From Spirosoma montaniterrae (GTDB lineage: Bacteria; Bacteroidota; Bacteroidia; Cytophagales; Spirosomataceae), in contig NZ_CP014263.1 of assembly GCF_001988955.1 (NCBI RefSeq), positions 2,108,001 through 2,172,000 on the forward strand: a stretch of DNA of 64,000 nucleotides. Direction: 5' to 3'. The position numbers and the translations under genes are program-made. This document shows positions 1-7,481 of the stretch, one piece after another; positions within the stretch are counted from its first letter, which is position 1; the number at the start of each line of letters is the position of its first letter. The notes below the pieces were generated by a model. It saw only the letters and a program-made list of their open reading frames with translations. It was not told the origin of the DNA and ran no database searches.

Positions 1-775
1 TGATTGGCCCCTCAACACCCAACCGACTCGAAATCAGTCCGATACCGCCATTAACACCCCACTTGTCGGTGTTTGGTTCGCGGATGCGCACGTCGAGTAC
101 CGACGACGCCCGACCGCCGTAGGCAGCAGCCACGCCCCCCCGGTTCAGCGTCACGTCGCGCACAACGTCGGGGTTGAAGACCGAGAAAAAGCCCATCAGG
201 TGGCTCGAATTGAATACCGGCGCATCATCGAACAAAACTAAGTTCTGATCGGCACTACCCCCGCGCACGTTGAAACCCGGTGCGCCCTCGCCCACCGTCG
301 TCACCCCCGGCAGCAGCAGCAGACTCCGTACAATATCGACCTCACCCATCAGGGGCGGAATCCGGCGGATGCTGCGGATGCTGAGTTCGGTTACGCCAAT
401 CTCCACCTTCCGCACGTTGCGGTCGGGGGCTTCGCTCGTGACCACCACTTCTTCGAGGTCTTTGGTGGCGTCTTCCATCACAATCTCACGAAACAGCAGC
501 TTATCGAGCGTAATGGTGTCATATTTAGGCCGATAGCCGACGTGCGTAAATTTCAGCACATACTTACCAGGCAGCATCGTAACTACGTAGTACCCGTCTT
601 TGGCTGTAACATATCCTTTCGATACGTCGATTACTACGATATTGACGCCCTGAATAGGTTTTCCACTCTTCGCGTCGCGCACGTAGCCCGTTGCCGAGTA
701 AGCCGTTTGCGGTTTTTGCTGGGCCAACGCCCCGTTGAGCAGGCAAACAGAAAGCAGTAAAACAAGAAAACGCAT
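1..775 (-). CDS. TonB-dependent receptor, N-terminal part (runs off the window)
   Basis: About 258 residues are present and the C-terminus lies before base 1. The ATG at 775 opens a signal peptide (MRFLVLLLSVCLLNGALAQ). A carboxypeptidase-like regulatory domain follows at about residues 28-110, and then the start of the plug, with GVTTVGEGAPGFNVRGG and the conserved stretch around NLVLFDDAPVFNSSHL. It is an outer-membrane receptor for TonB-driven import; the ligand cannot be read from the sequence. The plug closely resembles that of the receptor at 56166-58532, which ends a DUF4249/kelch operon, so this copy may belong to a similar locus to the left. No partner gene is visible here. Confidence 0.9.
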   Translation of the reverse strand, partial: MRFLVLLLSVCLLNGALAQQKPQTAYSATGYVRDAKSGKPIQGVNIVVIDVSKGYVTAKDGYYVVTMLPGKYVLKFTHVGYRPKYDTITLDKLLFREIVMEDATKDLEEVVVTSEAPDRNVRKVEIGVTELSIRSIRRIPPLMGEVDIVRSLLLLPGVTTVGEGAPGFNVRGGSADQNLVLFDDAPVFNSSHLMGFFSVFNPDVVRDVTLNRGGVAAAYGGRASSVLDVRIREPNTDKWGVNGGIGLISSRLGVEGPI

Positions 776-817
776 ACGCGGAGGTTAAGGAGTCGCCTTA
801 CTCATAAAGGGCGTTAC

Positions 818-2527
818 CTACGAATTATCATGTATCCGCTTGCGACGTTTTTGCAGAAATATGTTCATCTCACTCAATGTCAAGGCATTAAATGTCATAT
901 TTTTCGTCAATCCACCCTTTCGGCCAACCGCCACGCCGTAGTGCATGTCGAGCAGCCCGGCCAGATTGTGCGCATCAGGATTGATACTCAGCATCACGCC
1001 CTGTTCCATACAGTAGTCAATCCAACGCCAGTCAATGTCGAGCCGGTAGGGGCTGGCGTTGATTTCGATAGTTACTCCATGTTCGGCGCAGGCGTCGATG
1101 ATGGCGCGGTGGTCGATGGGATAGCCTTCGCGGGCCAGTAACAACCGGCCCGTAGGATGGCCCAGTATGGTGGTGTACGGATTTTCGATGGCCCGTAACA
1201 ATCGGCTCGTAGCTTTTTCGAGCGACATCGTAAGTGTCTGATGCACACTGGCTACTACGTAATCGAAGGTTGCCAGTGTTTCGGGGTCGTAGTCTAACGA
1301 ACCGTCGCTCAGAATATCGGATTCGATGCCTTTAAAAATGCGGAAGCTATCGCCAAACCCGGCGTTGAGCGCGTCGATTTCGGCCTGCTGCGCCCGAACC
1401 CGCTCGGCATCAAGCCCGCTGGCGTAGCTGGCCGTCTGCGAATGGTCGGCAATACCAAAGTATGATAGCCCCAGTTCACGGGCGTAAGCGGCCATGTCGG
1501 CCACGCTCTGTTTGCCATCCGACCAGGTGCTGTGGTTGTGGAGCGTACCACGCAGGTCGTCCCAGGTCACAAGTTCGTCGGTACGGTGGCGGCTGGCCCA
1601 GCGGAAGGCGAAGTCATCTTCGCGCATTTCAGGCACGATATACGGCAAGCCTGCCCGCCCGTAAATGGCTGTTTCTGACGTGTCTGTGCTTACATAAGCG
1701 GCCTGTAACAGGGCTATGCCACCCGCACCTACCTGCTGCAAATGGGCATCGGCAGCGGTCTGAATAAACAGTTGCCGGTCCATCTGTTCGGGCGGCAGCA
1801 GCAGCAATTCAACCCGCACGTCGAATCCTTCGCGCTGCCCGCGCCATGCAAACGGCGACGAGTCGGCTTCGTGCTGCGCCAGGTTGGGCAGGCTGTTGAG
1901 CGTGAGCATGGCCGACACCGGATCAGCGGTTTGCAACAGCAATTGCACCGTATCGACCTCCTGCGCTTTCCGGCGCACCTGCCCGCTGATGTCTACCCGC
2001 CCGAAATGCGGCTTTAGTTCGTCGTGCAGCAGCCCGGCGAGCATGGCGGCTTTGTCCATCCGCAGTTTGCCTTTCTGCTCCTGCAAAAACTCCAGCGCGA
2101 CTAAAATTTTGTCCTGCGTGGCCTTGCCGAATCCTTTGATTTTAGCGACCTCCCCGGTTTCGCAGGCGGTTTGCAGCGCGGCCAAATCGGTAATGCCCAA
2201 CTCGCGCCAGAGGGTGCCAATCTTCTTGACACCCAGCCCTTTTATGCGAAACATGTCGAGAACTCCAGCGGGTGTTTTGGCTAAGAGTTCATCGAGGTCG
2301 GTCAGGCGACCGGTTTCGGCAATTTCGCGGATTTTCTGCGCGATGGATTTGCCCACGCCCGGCAGTTTGATGAGTTCTTCGACGGGCAGGTTGGCAAGGT
2401 CGGCGGTTGATTTATCGAGGTTAAAAGCCGCCGACGAAAACGTGCGGGTTTTAAACGTATCGTACTCGTGCAGTTCCATCAGCCGGCCCGTGAGTTCGAG
2501 CAGGTCAACGATTTCGGAATTAGTCAT
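818..2527 (-). CDS. PolX-family protein: helix-hairpin-helix/degenerate polymerase region plus PHP phosphoesterase
   Basis: 569 residues, the usual length of bacterial PolX (PolB-like domain plus PHP nuclease). Helix-hairpin-helix motifs are seen at about residues 53-70 (LPGVGKSIAQKI), 94-103 and 129-140. The PHP domain fills about 325-560 and keeps its metal ligands: HNHSTWSDG (330-338), ADHS (360-363), E402, SVHQ, GHPTGR and NPDAH. The polymerase site is abnormal: family members read GSxRRGxxTVGDID, but here the stretch is GQVRRKAQEVDTVQ (182-195). Two of the three catalytic aspartates and the serine of the GS motif are therefore missing, while D236 in FDVRVE remains. By inference it is a PHP-dependent 3'-5' exonuclease or repair phosphoesterase rather than a polymerase. 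It is transcribed alone. Confidence 0.88.
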   Translation of the reverse strand: MTNSEIVDLLELTGRLMELHEYDTFKTRTFSSAAFNLDKSTADLANLPVEELIKLPGVGKSIAQKIREIAETGRLTDLDELLAKTPAGVLDMFRIKGLGVKKIGTLWRELGITDLAALQTACETGEVAKIKGFGKATQDKILVALEFLQEQKGKLRMDKAAMLAGLLHDELKPHFGRVDISGQVRRKAQEVDTVQLLLQTADPVSAMLTLNSLPNLAQHEADSSPFAWRGQREGFDVRVELLLLPPEQMDRQLFIQTAADAHLQQVGAGGIALLQAAYVSTDTSETAIYGRAGLPYIVPEMREDDFAFRWASRHRTDELVTWDDLRGTLHNHSTWSDGKQSVADMAAYARELGLSYFGIADHSQTASYASGLDAERVRAQQAEIDALNAGFGDSFRIFKGIESDILSDGSLDYDPETLATFDYVVASVHQTLTMSLEKATSRLLRAIENPYTTILGHPTGRLLLAREGYPIDHRAIIDACAEHGVTIEINASPYRLDIDWRWIDYCMEQGVMLSINPDAHNLAGLLDMHYGVAVGRKGGLTKNMTFNALTLSEMNIFLQKRRKRIHDNS

Positions 2528-2634
2528 TGGAGAAGCCGTATTTACTCCGCAAATTAGGCATTTGGTCGGATTTTGCGGGCGTTCGGGGGTGCTTTTGGTG
2601 CATCTTTGACCTGTTCATTAACCACTAATCAATC

Positions 2635-2937
2635 ATGGCAACATACCCCGAAACCCCGCAACGCGACGAATTTTTATGGAAACAGGCCAAAAAGCGCGTT
2701 GGCTTCAAAATGCACCTACGTTCGTACCTGCTCGTCAACGCGATGTTATGGGTACTCTATTTCGTACTCAACGGCTTTCGCTTCGGCGACTTTCGGGGCG
2801 CGGGCTTTCCGTGGCCGCTGGTGGCAATGATAGGCTGGGGCATCGGCCTGGCGTCGCACTATCTCTCGGTCTATACGCAGGGCAGCGAGAAGGCTATGGT
2901 TGAGCGCGAGTACGAGAAATTGAAAAACGGGCGGTAA
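2635..2937 (+). CDS. 2TM domain-containing protein
   Basis: A 100-residue protein of the 2TM family. A basic amphipathic N-terminus (about 10-26, AKKRVGFKMHLRSYL) is followed by two hydrophobic segments (about 27-45 and 57-75) joined by a short Gly/Pro-rich loop, then a charged C-terminal helix. In other Bacteroidota this small domain occurs alone or fused to histidine kinases; its function is unknown. The ATG at 2635 follows an A-rich leader and no Shine-Dalgarno sequence, as is normal in this phylum. A palindromic repeat starts about 20 bases after the stop. Confidence 0.85.
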   Translation: MATYPETPQRDEFLWKQAKKRVGFKMHLRSYLLVNAMLWVLYFVLNGFRFGDFRGAGFPWPLVAMIGWGIGLASHYLSVYTQGSEKAMVEREYEKLKNGR

Positions 2938-2957
2938 CAATTGCCGAATAGGCTGTA

Positions 2958-3046
2958 GCTGACGCGAAAGAGACGCAAAGGGTTGCGTCTCTACATTTGA
3001 TCGTCCCGCGTAGAGACGCAACCCTTTGCGTCTCTTTCGCGTCAGC
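2958..3046. repeat. REP-like double-hairpin element (36-bp perfect inverted repeat)
   Basis: The arms 2958-2993 and 3011-3046 are perfect reverse complements separated by 17 bp. Each arm also contains its own small palindrome (AGACGCAA, four bases, TTGCGTCT), so the element can fold as one long stem or as two hairpins. The same core recurs at 20300-20364. It lies downstream of the 2TM gene and may act as a transcript end, but its dispersed copies point to a REP/MITE-like family. Confidence 0.85.
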
Positions 3047-3143
3047 AACCCTTTGCGTCTCTTTCGCGTCAGCAACCCTTTACGTCTCTTTCGCGTCAGC
3101 AACCTTTTGCGTCTCACCTGCGTCAGCAACCCTTTGCGTCTCC
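3022..3143. repeat. 27-bp tandem repeat, about 4.5 copies
   Basis: Units begin at 3022, 3049, 3076, 3103 and 3130 (partial). The first two are identical, the third differs at one base and the fourth at several. The unit is made from the right arm of the adjacent palindrome, so the array probably grew by slippage or unequal exchange from that arm. The period is a multiple of three, so it leaves the minus strand open with a nine-residue repeat; this looks like a by-product and not a gene. Confidence 0.85.
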
Positions 3144-3178
3144 TGGCTTTCTTGATGCAATAACCACGTATTGGCTAA

Positions 3179-3562
3179 TCAGGCTAAATCACCAAATTCG
3201 ATGCGTGTTACCTCATCCATAATGAGGTTTGTACCGCCTGACGTATGCAGCAGGTCGAACGGCACCTGACCATCAAGGTCAAAGGCTGGTTTGTCCATCC
3301 ACCGCCGAAACGCATCGGCGGAGCCAAAAACGCCCTCGTCTTTTTGGAAAAGGGCCATGATTTTCAGCACTTTCTCACTGTCCTGCGGATTTAGTTTTTT
3401 CTGTTCTCGCTCGTATCGCTGAAAGGTTTTCAACGACGTATCGAACACCTCGGCCAACTGCTCGCGCTTATAGCCGGTAATGTCAGCCGTTTTAAAGAAA
3501 TCCGTTGCCGATATTCCTTTCAAGGCACGCAACATAAGATTTGTGCGGTCTTGCGCTGTCAT
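3179..3562 (-). CDS. Orphan ParS/MbcA/Xre-type antitoxin
   Basis: About 127 residues counted from the ATG at 3562 (MTAQDRTNLML). A longer frame starts at 3625, but its first residues resemble no family. A helix-turn-helix-like region (about 35-60, REQLAEVFDTSLKTFQRYE) is followed by the DUF2384 toxin-binding region, ending MDEVTRIEFGDLA. The end matches that of the antitoxin at 49764-50189 (HDEITRIEHGVLA). There the stop overlaps the start of a RES toxin; here the sequence after the stop holds only repeats and no RES gene. The antitoxin is thus an orphan: a decayed module, or one guarding against toxins encoded elsewhere. Two direct CAGACAAA words in the 5' region (around 3585-3612) could be operator sites. 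Confidence 0.8.
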   Translation of the reverse strand: MTAQDRTNLMLRALKGISATDFFKTADITGYKREQLAEVFDTSLKTFQRYEREQKKLNPQDSEKVLKIMALFQKDEGVFGSADAFRRWMDKPAFDLDGQVPFDLLHTSGGTNLIMDEVTRIEFGDLA

Positions 3563-3657
3563 GATGGTAAAGATGCGGAATTTTGTCTGGTCATTTGAGA
3601 AATTTGTCTGATCTCTGATACACACATTGGTGTTGATTATCTCTATGCTTCGTTTGG

Positions 3658-3816
3658 CGTCGCGTCAGCGACCTAATGTTTGTAGAAAATCGCTTTCTAT
3701 GGCTTCTCCCGTCGCATAGCGACCAATCCTTACGCGCCTTCTTCGTTTGGTCGCTACGCGACGGTGGGGTTGGCGGGGTTCGTTATTGCTATAAACATTA
3801 GGTCGCTAACGCGACG
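3658..3816. repeat. Nested inverted-repeat element
   Basis: The outer arms 3658-3681 and 3793-3816 (24 bp, built on GCGACCTAATGTTT) are reverse complements with one mismatch. Inside them, GTCGCATAGCGACCA (3711-3725) pairs with 3748-3762, again with one mismatch. The short word GTCGC-TAGCGAC is repeated throughout. No transposase is present. The element ends directly at a DUF2442-like coding fragment, as if it had entered or replaced the front of that gene. Confidence 0.75.
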
Positions 3817-3958
3817 GACTAACGAGCAAGATTACGCCCAATACCGCCAGCCCGACCTGTTTCAATCGTTCAAAATCGACAGCGGCAACTTAGTATGGGG
3901 CGACGATTGGGACATTATCTACCCAACTTGGGATTTACACGACGGGCGGATTTGGTAA
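3817..3958 (+). pseudogene. C-terminal fragment resembling a DUF2442 protein
   Basis: The reading frame ending at 3958 encodes YRQPDLFQSFKIDSGNLVWG followed by a DWDIIYP-type end. This resembles the C-terminus of DUF2442 proteins, which often sit beside toxin-antitoxin genes. The N-terminal half is missing. The upstream codons of the open frame (from 3764) come from the palindromic repeat and look unlike any protein. I take it as a remnant; the family assignment is from memory of the motif and is not certain. Confidence 0.45.
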
Positions 3959-3998
3959 TGGCGTTGATTTCATTTTTTTGAGAAAAACAGCCATACAT

Positions 3999-4238
3999 AT
4001 GACGGCAACAGAACTCAAAACAACCTTGCATCAGCAAATCGACCACATCCAGAAAGAGGAAGATTTAGAAGATTTGCTGCTGACGGTCAACGATTTTTTG
4101 AATCATCGTACTGGCAAATCTACCGAGTCGCCCGAACTGATTGCCCAATTGGAATGTGCCTTAACATCGGCCAACGCAGGCCGTTTGGTGCCAAATACTG
4201 AGGTGATGAAGAAAGCGAAAGAATGGCTTACACGGTAG
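3999..4238 (+). CDS. Putative addiction-module antitoxin
   Basis: About 79 residues from the ATG at 3999 (an in-frame ATG at 3978 would add seven). It is acidic and helical, with the N-terminus MTATELKTTLHQQIDHIQKE and the C-terminus TEVMKKAKEWLTR. This layout fits the small antitoxins that pair with RelE/ParE toxins. A second ATG in another frame overlaps its end at 4223 and starts a typical toxin-like sequence, which supports the pairing. The toxin is truncated (next entry). Function is inferred from size, composition and context. Confidence 0.55.
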   Translation: MTATELKTTLHQQIDHIQKEEDLEDLLLTVNDFLNHRTGKSTESPELIAQLECALTSANAGRLVPNTEVMKKAKEWLTR

Positions 4239-4266
4239 CATGGGCTGAAGAAGAACTGTGTCCAAG
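4223..4266 (+). pseudogene. Truncated toxin remnant (RelE/ParE-like start)
   Basis: The frame begins MAYTVAWAEE, a common opening of RelE/ParE-fold toxins, and overlaps the antitoxin stop as in intact modules. After about a dozen codons the sequence enters the AT-rich convergent gene at 4267-5169, and the rest of the frame looks like antisense of that gene. This suggests that the AT-rich gene arrived, or a deletion occurred, at the toxin's 5' end. Confidence 0.4.
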
Positions 4267-5169
4267 TCAATACTTTTTAATAACAAACACTGAGTTAAAA
4301 TCAATTTTTTTCAGTTCATTTTTGTTGACTTCACCAGTTTCAAGATATTCATCGAGAGTTGCATTTTTTTCCCCCATCATAAGCATCCCACAATTTGACA
4401 AAGCGTCGAGGGCAGAATTTAGAGCATTATATTCAGCTATTAGAAAATTGACATTGGGGGACCACGTATTGTTTATAAGCGTCTCGTCTGACGCACTTGA
4501 TTTTTCGTTTTCTTCTTGAGATTTATTGTTAACTACCTCAAGTTCAGACTGTATTGTGCGGACCAAATCTAATATAATGATGAATTTTTGAGCAACCGCA
4601 AGTTGTAGACGCTTCTGGAACATTTTTCCTAATTCTCTTTTCAGTAACGATTTGTTAGCGAACAATCGTCCAACAACAAAACAGAACAACTCCACTGATC
4701 TACGTACATCGCTAATTAATCTTTTATCCTGTGGTGTCAATGAGCCAATGAATCCGTCCTTCGTTTGATGAACGCTAACCCAATTTGATACAGCTTCTAA
4801 ACCATTATGAACAGACATCAACATCATATTAGGTACTGTGTATTGAATTGATTCTAACTGGTTATCTACTTCTTCTAATAAATTTCTCAGTTCACTAACA
4901 TAAACTGCATCACTCTCAGTCTTAGTTGCTTTCTTCTGATCCTCCAATTGCTCTCCCTGAGCCTTAAACGTTTTATAAATTAAATAGATGCTAAAGCCCC
5001 CAATGATAGGAGACAATAACCCTCCGAACGTATCACCTAAAGGTCCTGACTTCGTAACCCAATCCTCACCAACCCAAGTACTTGCCCATTTGGCTAAAAG
5101 CGGTAAAGAAAAATAAGCGTTTGCTATAGTACACGCTACAATTAACAGTTCTGAATAGTATTTCTTCAT
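4267..5169 (-). CDS. AT-rich membrane-anchored protein of unknown function
   Basis: 300 residues. Two hydrophobic segments lie near the N-terminus (about 8-26 and about 46-64, the second after GPLGDTFGGLLSPIIGG). A charged linker follows (KAQGEQLEDQKKATKTESD) and then a long helical cytoplasmic region with a Ser/Glu-rich patch at about 215-232. A 'GDTFGG-like' segment before a membrane helix and a Gln/Glu/Lys-rich helix also occurs in proteins annotated as putative phage abortive-infection proteins, but I cannot prove homology. The base composition is clearly richer in A and T than that of dnaK next to it, which suggests horizontal transfer. It runs into the truncated toxin. Confidence 0.7.
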   Translation of the reverse strand: MKKYYSELLIVACTIANAYFSLPLLAKWASTWVGEDWVTKSGPLGDTFGGLLSPIIGGFSIYLIYKTFKAQGEQLEDQKKATKTESDAVYVSELRNLLEEVDNQLESIQYTVPNMMLMSVHNGLEAVSNWVSVHQTKDGFIGSLTPQDKRLISDVRRSVELFCFVVGRLFANKSLLKRELGKMFQKRLQLAVAQKFIIILDLVRTIQSELEVVNNKSQEENEKSSASDETLINNTWSPNVNFLIAEYNALNSALDALSNCGMLMMGEKNATLDEYLETGEVNKNELKKIDFNSVFVIKKY

Positions 5170-5181
5170 CTTCGGTAAATC

Positions 5182-5214
5182 AAAAAAGCCCCGCCAAGTT
5201 TCCTCGGCGGGGCT
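5182..5214 (-). terminator. Rho-independent terminator of dnaK
   Basis: The stem AGCCCCGCC (5187-5195) pairs with GGCGGGGCT (5206-5214) across a 10-base loop. On the minus strand it is followed by a T run. It lies 15 bases after the dnaK stop and ahead of the AT-rich gene, so the two genes are likely transcribed separately. Confidence 0.88.
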
Positions 5215-5228
5215 ACACTCAAACTGTT

Positions 5229-7157
5229 TTACTTCACCTCTTCATACGGTACGTCCGACACGTTGTCGCCGGTGGGTTGGCCTTGCGTGTTCGGGTTGGT
5301 GTTGCCGCCGTCGAAGCCAGCACCGGCCATTGGGTCGGCACCCGCGCCGTTGGTGGCATTGTATAACTCCTGCGAGGCCGCAGCCCAGGCGTTGTTCAGC
5401 GTTTCGAGAGCCGCGTCGATGGCCGCAACGTCGCGCGAGCCGTGGGCGGTACGCAGACCGGCAAGGGCCGTTTCAATCGCCGTTTTGTTGCCTTCCGACA
5501 GCTTATCGCCGTAGTCTTTCAACTGCTTCTCGGTCTGGAAAATCATAGAGTCGGCAGCGTTTACCTTCTCGATTTTTTCGCGCTCGGCTTTGTCGGCGGC
5601 TTCGTTGGCTTTCGCTTCTTCGCGCATCCGGTTGATTTCGGCGTCGGTCAGGCCGCTGCTGGCTTCGATGCGGATTTTCTGCTCTTTGCCCGTGCCTTTG
5701 TCTTTCGCCGTTACATTAAGAATACCGTTGGCGTCTACGTCGAAGGTTACTTCAATCTGCGGCACACCACGCGGAGCAGGCGGAATGTCGCTCAGAATAA
5801 ACCGGCCAAGCTGACGGTTTTGCTGCGCCATAGGCCGTTCGCCCTGCAACACGTTGATTTCCACACTCGGCTGATTGTCGGAAGCGGTCGAATAGACTTC
5901 TGTTTTCTTGGTCGGAATGGTGGTGTTGGCTTCGATCATCTTCGTGAATACGCCACCCATCGTTTCGATACCGAGCGAGAGCGGAATCACGTCGAGCAGC
6001 AGCACGTCTTTCACTTCGCCCGTCAGCACGCCACCCTGCACGGCAGCACCAATGGCTACGGCTTCGTCGGGATTAACGGCTTTCGAGGGCTTGCGGCCAA
6101 ACAATTTCTCTACCTCTTCCTGCACTTTCGGAATCCGGGTCGAGCCACCCACCAGAATCACCTCATCGATCTGAGCGGCTGACAGCCCGGCGTTTTTCAG
6201 CGCACGGCGGCAGGGTTCGAGCGACCGCTGAATGAGCGAATCGGCCAACTGCTCGAATTTCGCGCGGCTCAGCGTCCGAACAAGGTGCTTCGGAATGCCG
6301 TTCACCGGCATGATATACGGCAGGTTGATTTCGGTCGAGTTCGAGCTTGACAGTTCAACTTTCGCTTTTTCGGCGGCTTCTTTCAGGCGTTGCAGGGCCA
6401 TCGGGTCTTGCCGCAGGTCGATAGCTTCGTCGGCTTTGAACTCGTTGGCAAGCCAGTCGATAATTACCTGATCGAAGTCATCGCCACCGAGGTGTGTATC
6501 GCCATCGGTCGATTTCACTTCAAACACGCCATCGCCGAGTTCCAGAATCGAAATATCGAACGTACCGCCACCGAGGTCGAATACGGCAATTTTCTGGTCT
6601 TTGTCGGTTTTATCCAACCCGTAGGCCAGAGCCGCAGCGGTCGGCTCGTTGATGATTCGTTTAACGTCGAGACCGGCAATCTGCCCGGCTTCTTTGGTAG
6701 CCTGCCGTTCGGCGTCGTTGAAATAGGCCGGTACGGTAATAACGGCTTCAGTAACGGTTTGGCCGAGGTAATCTTCGGCGGTCTGCTTCATTTTTTGCAG
6801 AATCAGGGCCGAAATTTCCTGTGGCGTATATTGCCGGTCGCCGATGCGCACGCGGGGCGTCCCGTTGGGGCCGTTTTCCACGTCATAGGCAACGTTTTTG
6901 GTTTCGTTCGTTACCTCGCCGAACCGCTTACCCATGAAGCGTTTGATCGAGGAGATTGTGTTTTTCGGGTTTGTGATGGCCTGACGTTTCGCGGGGGCAC
7001 CGACTTTACGTTCGCCGTTGCCGTTGTCCATAAACGCGACCACCGAGGGCGTTGTCCGGGCACCTTCCGAGTTCGGAATCACGACCGGCTCATTGCCTTC
7101 CATCACGGCTACGCACGAGTTCGTGGTGCCCAAGTCAATACCAATTATCTTTCCCAT
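5229..7157 (-). CDS. dnaK: Chaperone DnaK (Hsp70)
   Basis: 642 residues, full length. The ATPase domain occupies about 1-385, with the phosphate loops [14 protein letters not shown] and [14 protein letters not shown]. The substrate-binding domain follows the linker near [15 protein letters not shown], and the helical lid ends in the usual acidic tail ([10 protein letters not shown]). It folds and refolds cytosolic proteins in an ATP cycle with DnaJ and GrpE. Neither partner gene is adjacent, as is common in Bacteroidota. The 5' region carries several palindromes that may be heat-shock control sites (see 7193-7295). Confidence 0.98.
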   Translation of the reverse strand: MGKIIGIDLGTTNSCVAVMEGNEPVVIPNSEGARTTPSVVAFMDNGNGERKVGAPAKRQAITNPKNTISSIKRFMGKRFGEVTNETKNVAYDVENGPNGTPRVRIGDRQYTPQEISALILQKMKQTAEDYLGQTVTEAVITVPAYFNDAERQATKEAGQIAGLDVKRIINEPTAAALAYGLDKTDKDQKIAVFDLGGGTFDISILELGDGVFEVKSTDGDTHLGGDDFDQVIIDWLANEFKADEAIDLRQDPMALQRLKEAAEKAKVELSSSNSTEINLPYIMPVNGIPKHLVRTLSRAKFEQLADSLIQRSLEPCRRALKNAGLSAAQIDEVILVGGSTRIPKVQEEVEKLFGRKPSKAVNPDEAVAIGAAVQGGVLTGEVKDVLLLDVIPLSLGIETMGGVFTKMIEANTTIPTKKTEVYSTASDNQPSVEINVLQGERPMAQQNRQLGRFILSDIPPAPRGVPQIEVTFDVDANGILNVTAKDKGTGKEQKIRIEASSGLTDAEINRMREEAKANEAADKAEREKIEKVNAADSMIFQTEKQLKDYGDKLSEGNKTAIETALAGLRTAHGSRDVAAIDAALETLNNAWAAASQELYNATNGAGADPMAGAGFDGGNTNPNTQGQPTGDNVSDVPYEEVK

Positions 7158-7192
7158 AATACCAACTGATGTTGCGGTTTAGTTTCTTGCTG

Positions 7193-7295
7193 TGGTTGTA
7201 CACTGACATACGTGACCTATCTATCAATACAAATGCCAGTTGGCAAAATTGTTCGATTTGCTGTCAGATTGGCAGAACGTGTCAGTGTACAACCA
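7193..7295. promoter_or_regulatory. Palindromic dnaK upstream region
   Basis: The 324-base gap between dnaK and the DUF937 gene (7158-7481) holds a perfect 16-bp inverted repeat, TGGTTGTACACTGACA at 7193-7208 paired with 7280-7295. Between the arms are two smaller palindromes: TGCCAGTTGGCA (7234-7245) and CTGTCAGATTGGCAG (7261-7275, one mismatch). Spacing and position fit a regulatory region for dnaK. No CIRCE sequence is seen. The rest of the gap holds CAACCAACAG-like words and the terminator of the next gene. Function is inferred. Confidence 0.45.
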
Positions 7296-7403
7296 ACAGT
7301 CATCAGCCAACAATGTCAGTTTCTACAACGAAAGCGAATAATCAGCAGCCAACCGGTATTGGCTGTTGCCAATACTGGCCAAAACACACCGTTAATTACA
7401 GTA

Positions 7404-7435
7404 AAACCCCCGCCAGGACTGCTGGACGGGGGTTT
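7404..7435 (-). terminator. Hairpin terminator of the DUF937 gene
   Basis: AAACCCCCG (7404-7412) pairs with CGGGGGTTT (7427-7435) around a 14-base loop that has some pairing of its own. It stands about 45 bases past the stop of the minus-strand gene at 7482. The T run after it is weak. Confidence 0.65.
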
Positions 7436-7481
7436 GGGGCAACCTACACGGTTGGTTGCTGGCTGTTAACTGTTGGCTGGT

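Noticed and set aside
2746-3129. Minus-strand open frame with a nine-residue basic repeat
   Set aside because: It is antisense to the 2TM gene, and its repeats come from the 27-bp array whose period happens to be a multiple of three. There is no independent sign of coding.
3022-3143. Possible CRISPR array
   Set aside because: Units are directly adjacent with no variable spacers, and no cas gene is present.
5442-7169. Long plus-strand open frames opposite dnaK
   Set aside because: They are mirror images of the high-GC dnaK codons and do not resemble proteins; dnaK itself is unambiguous.
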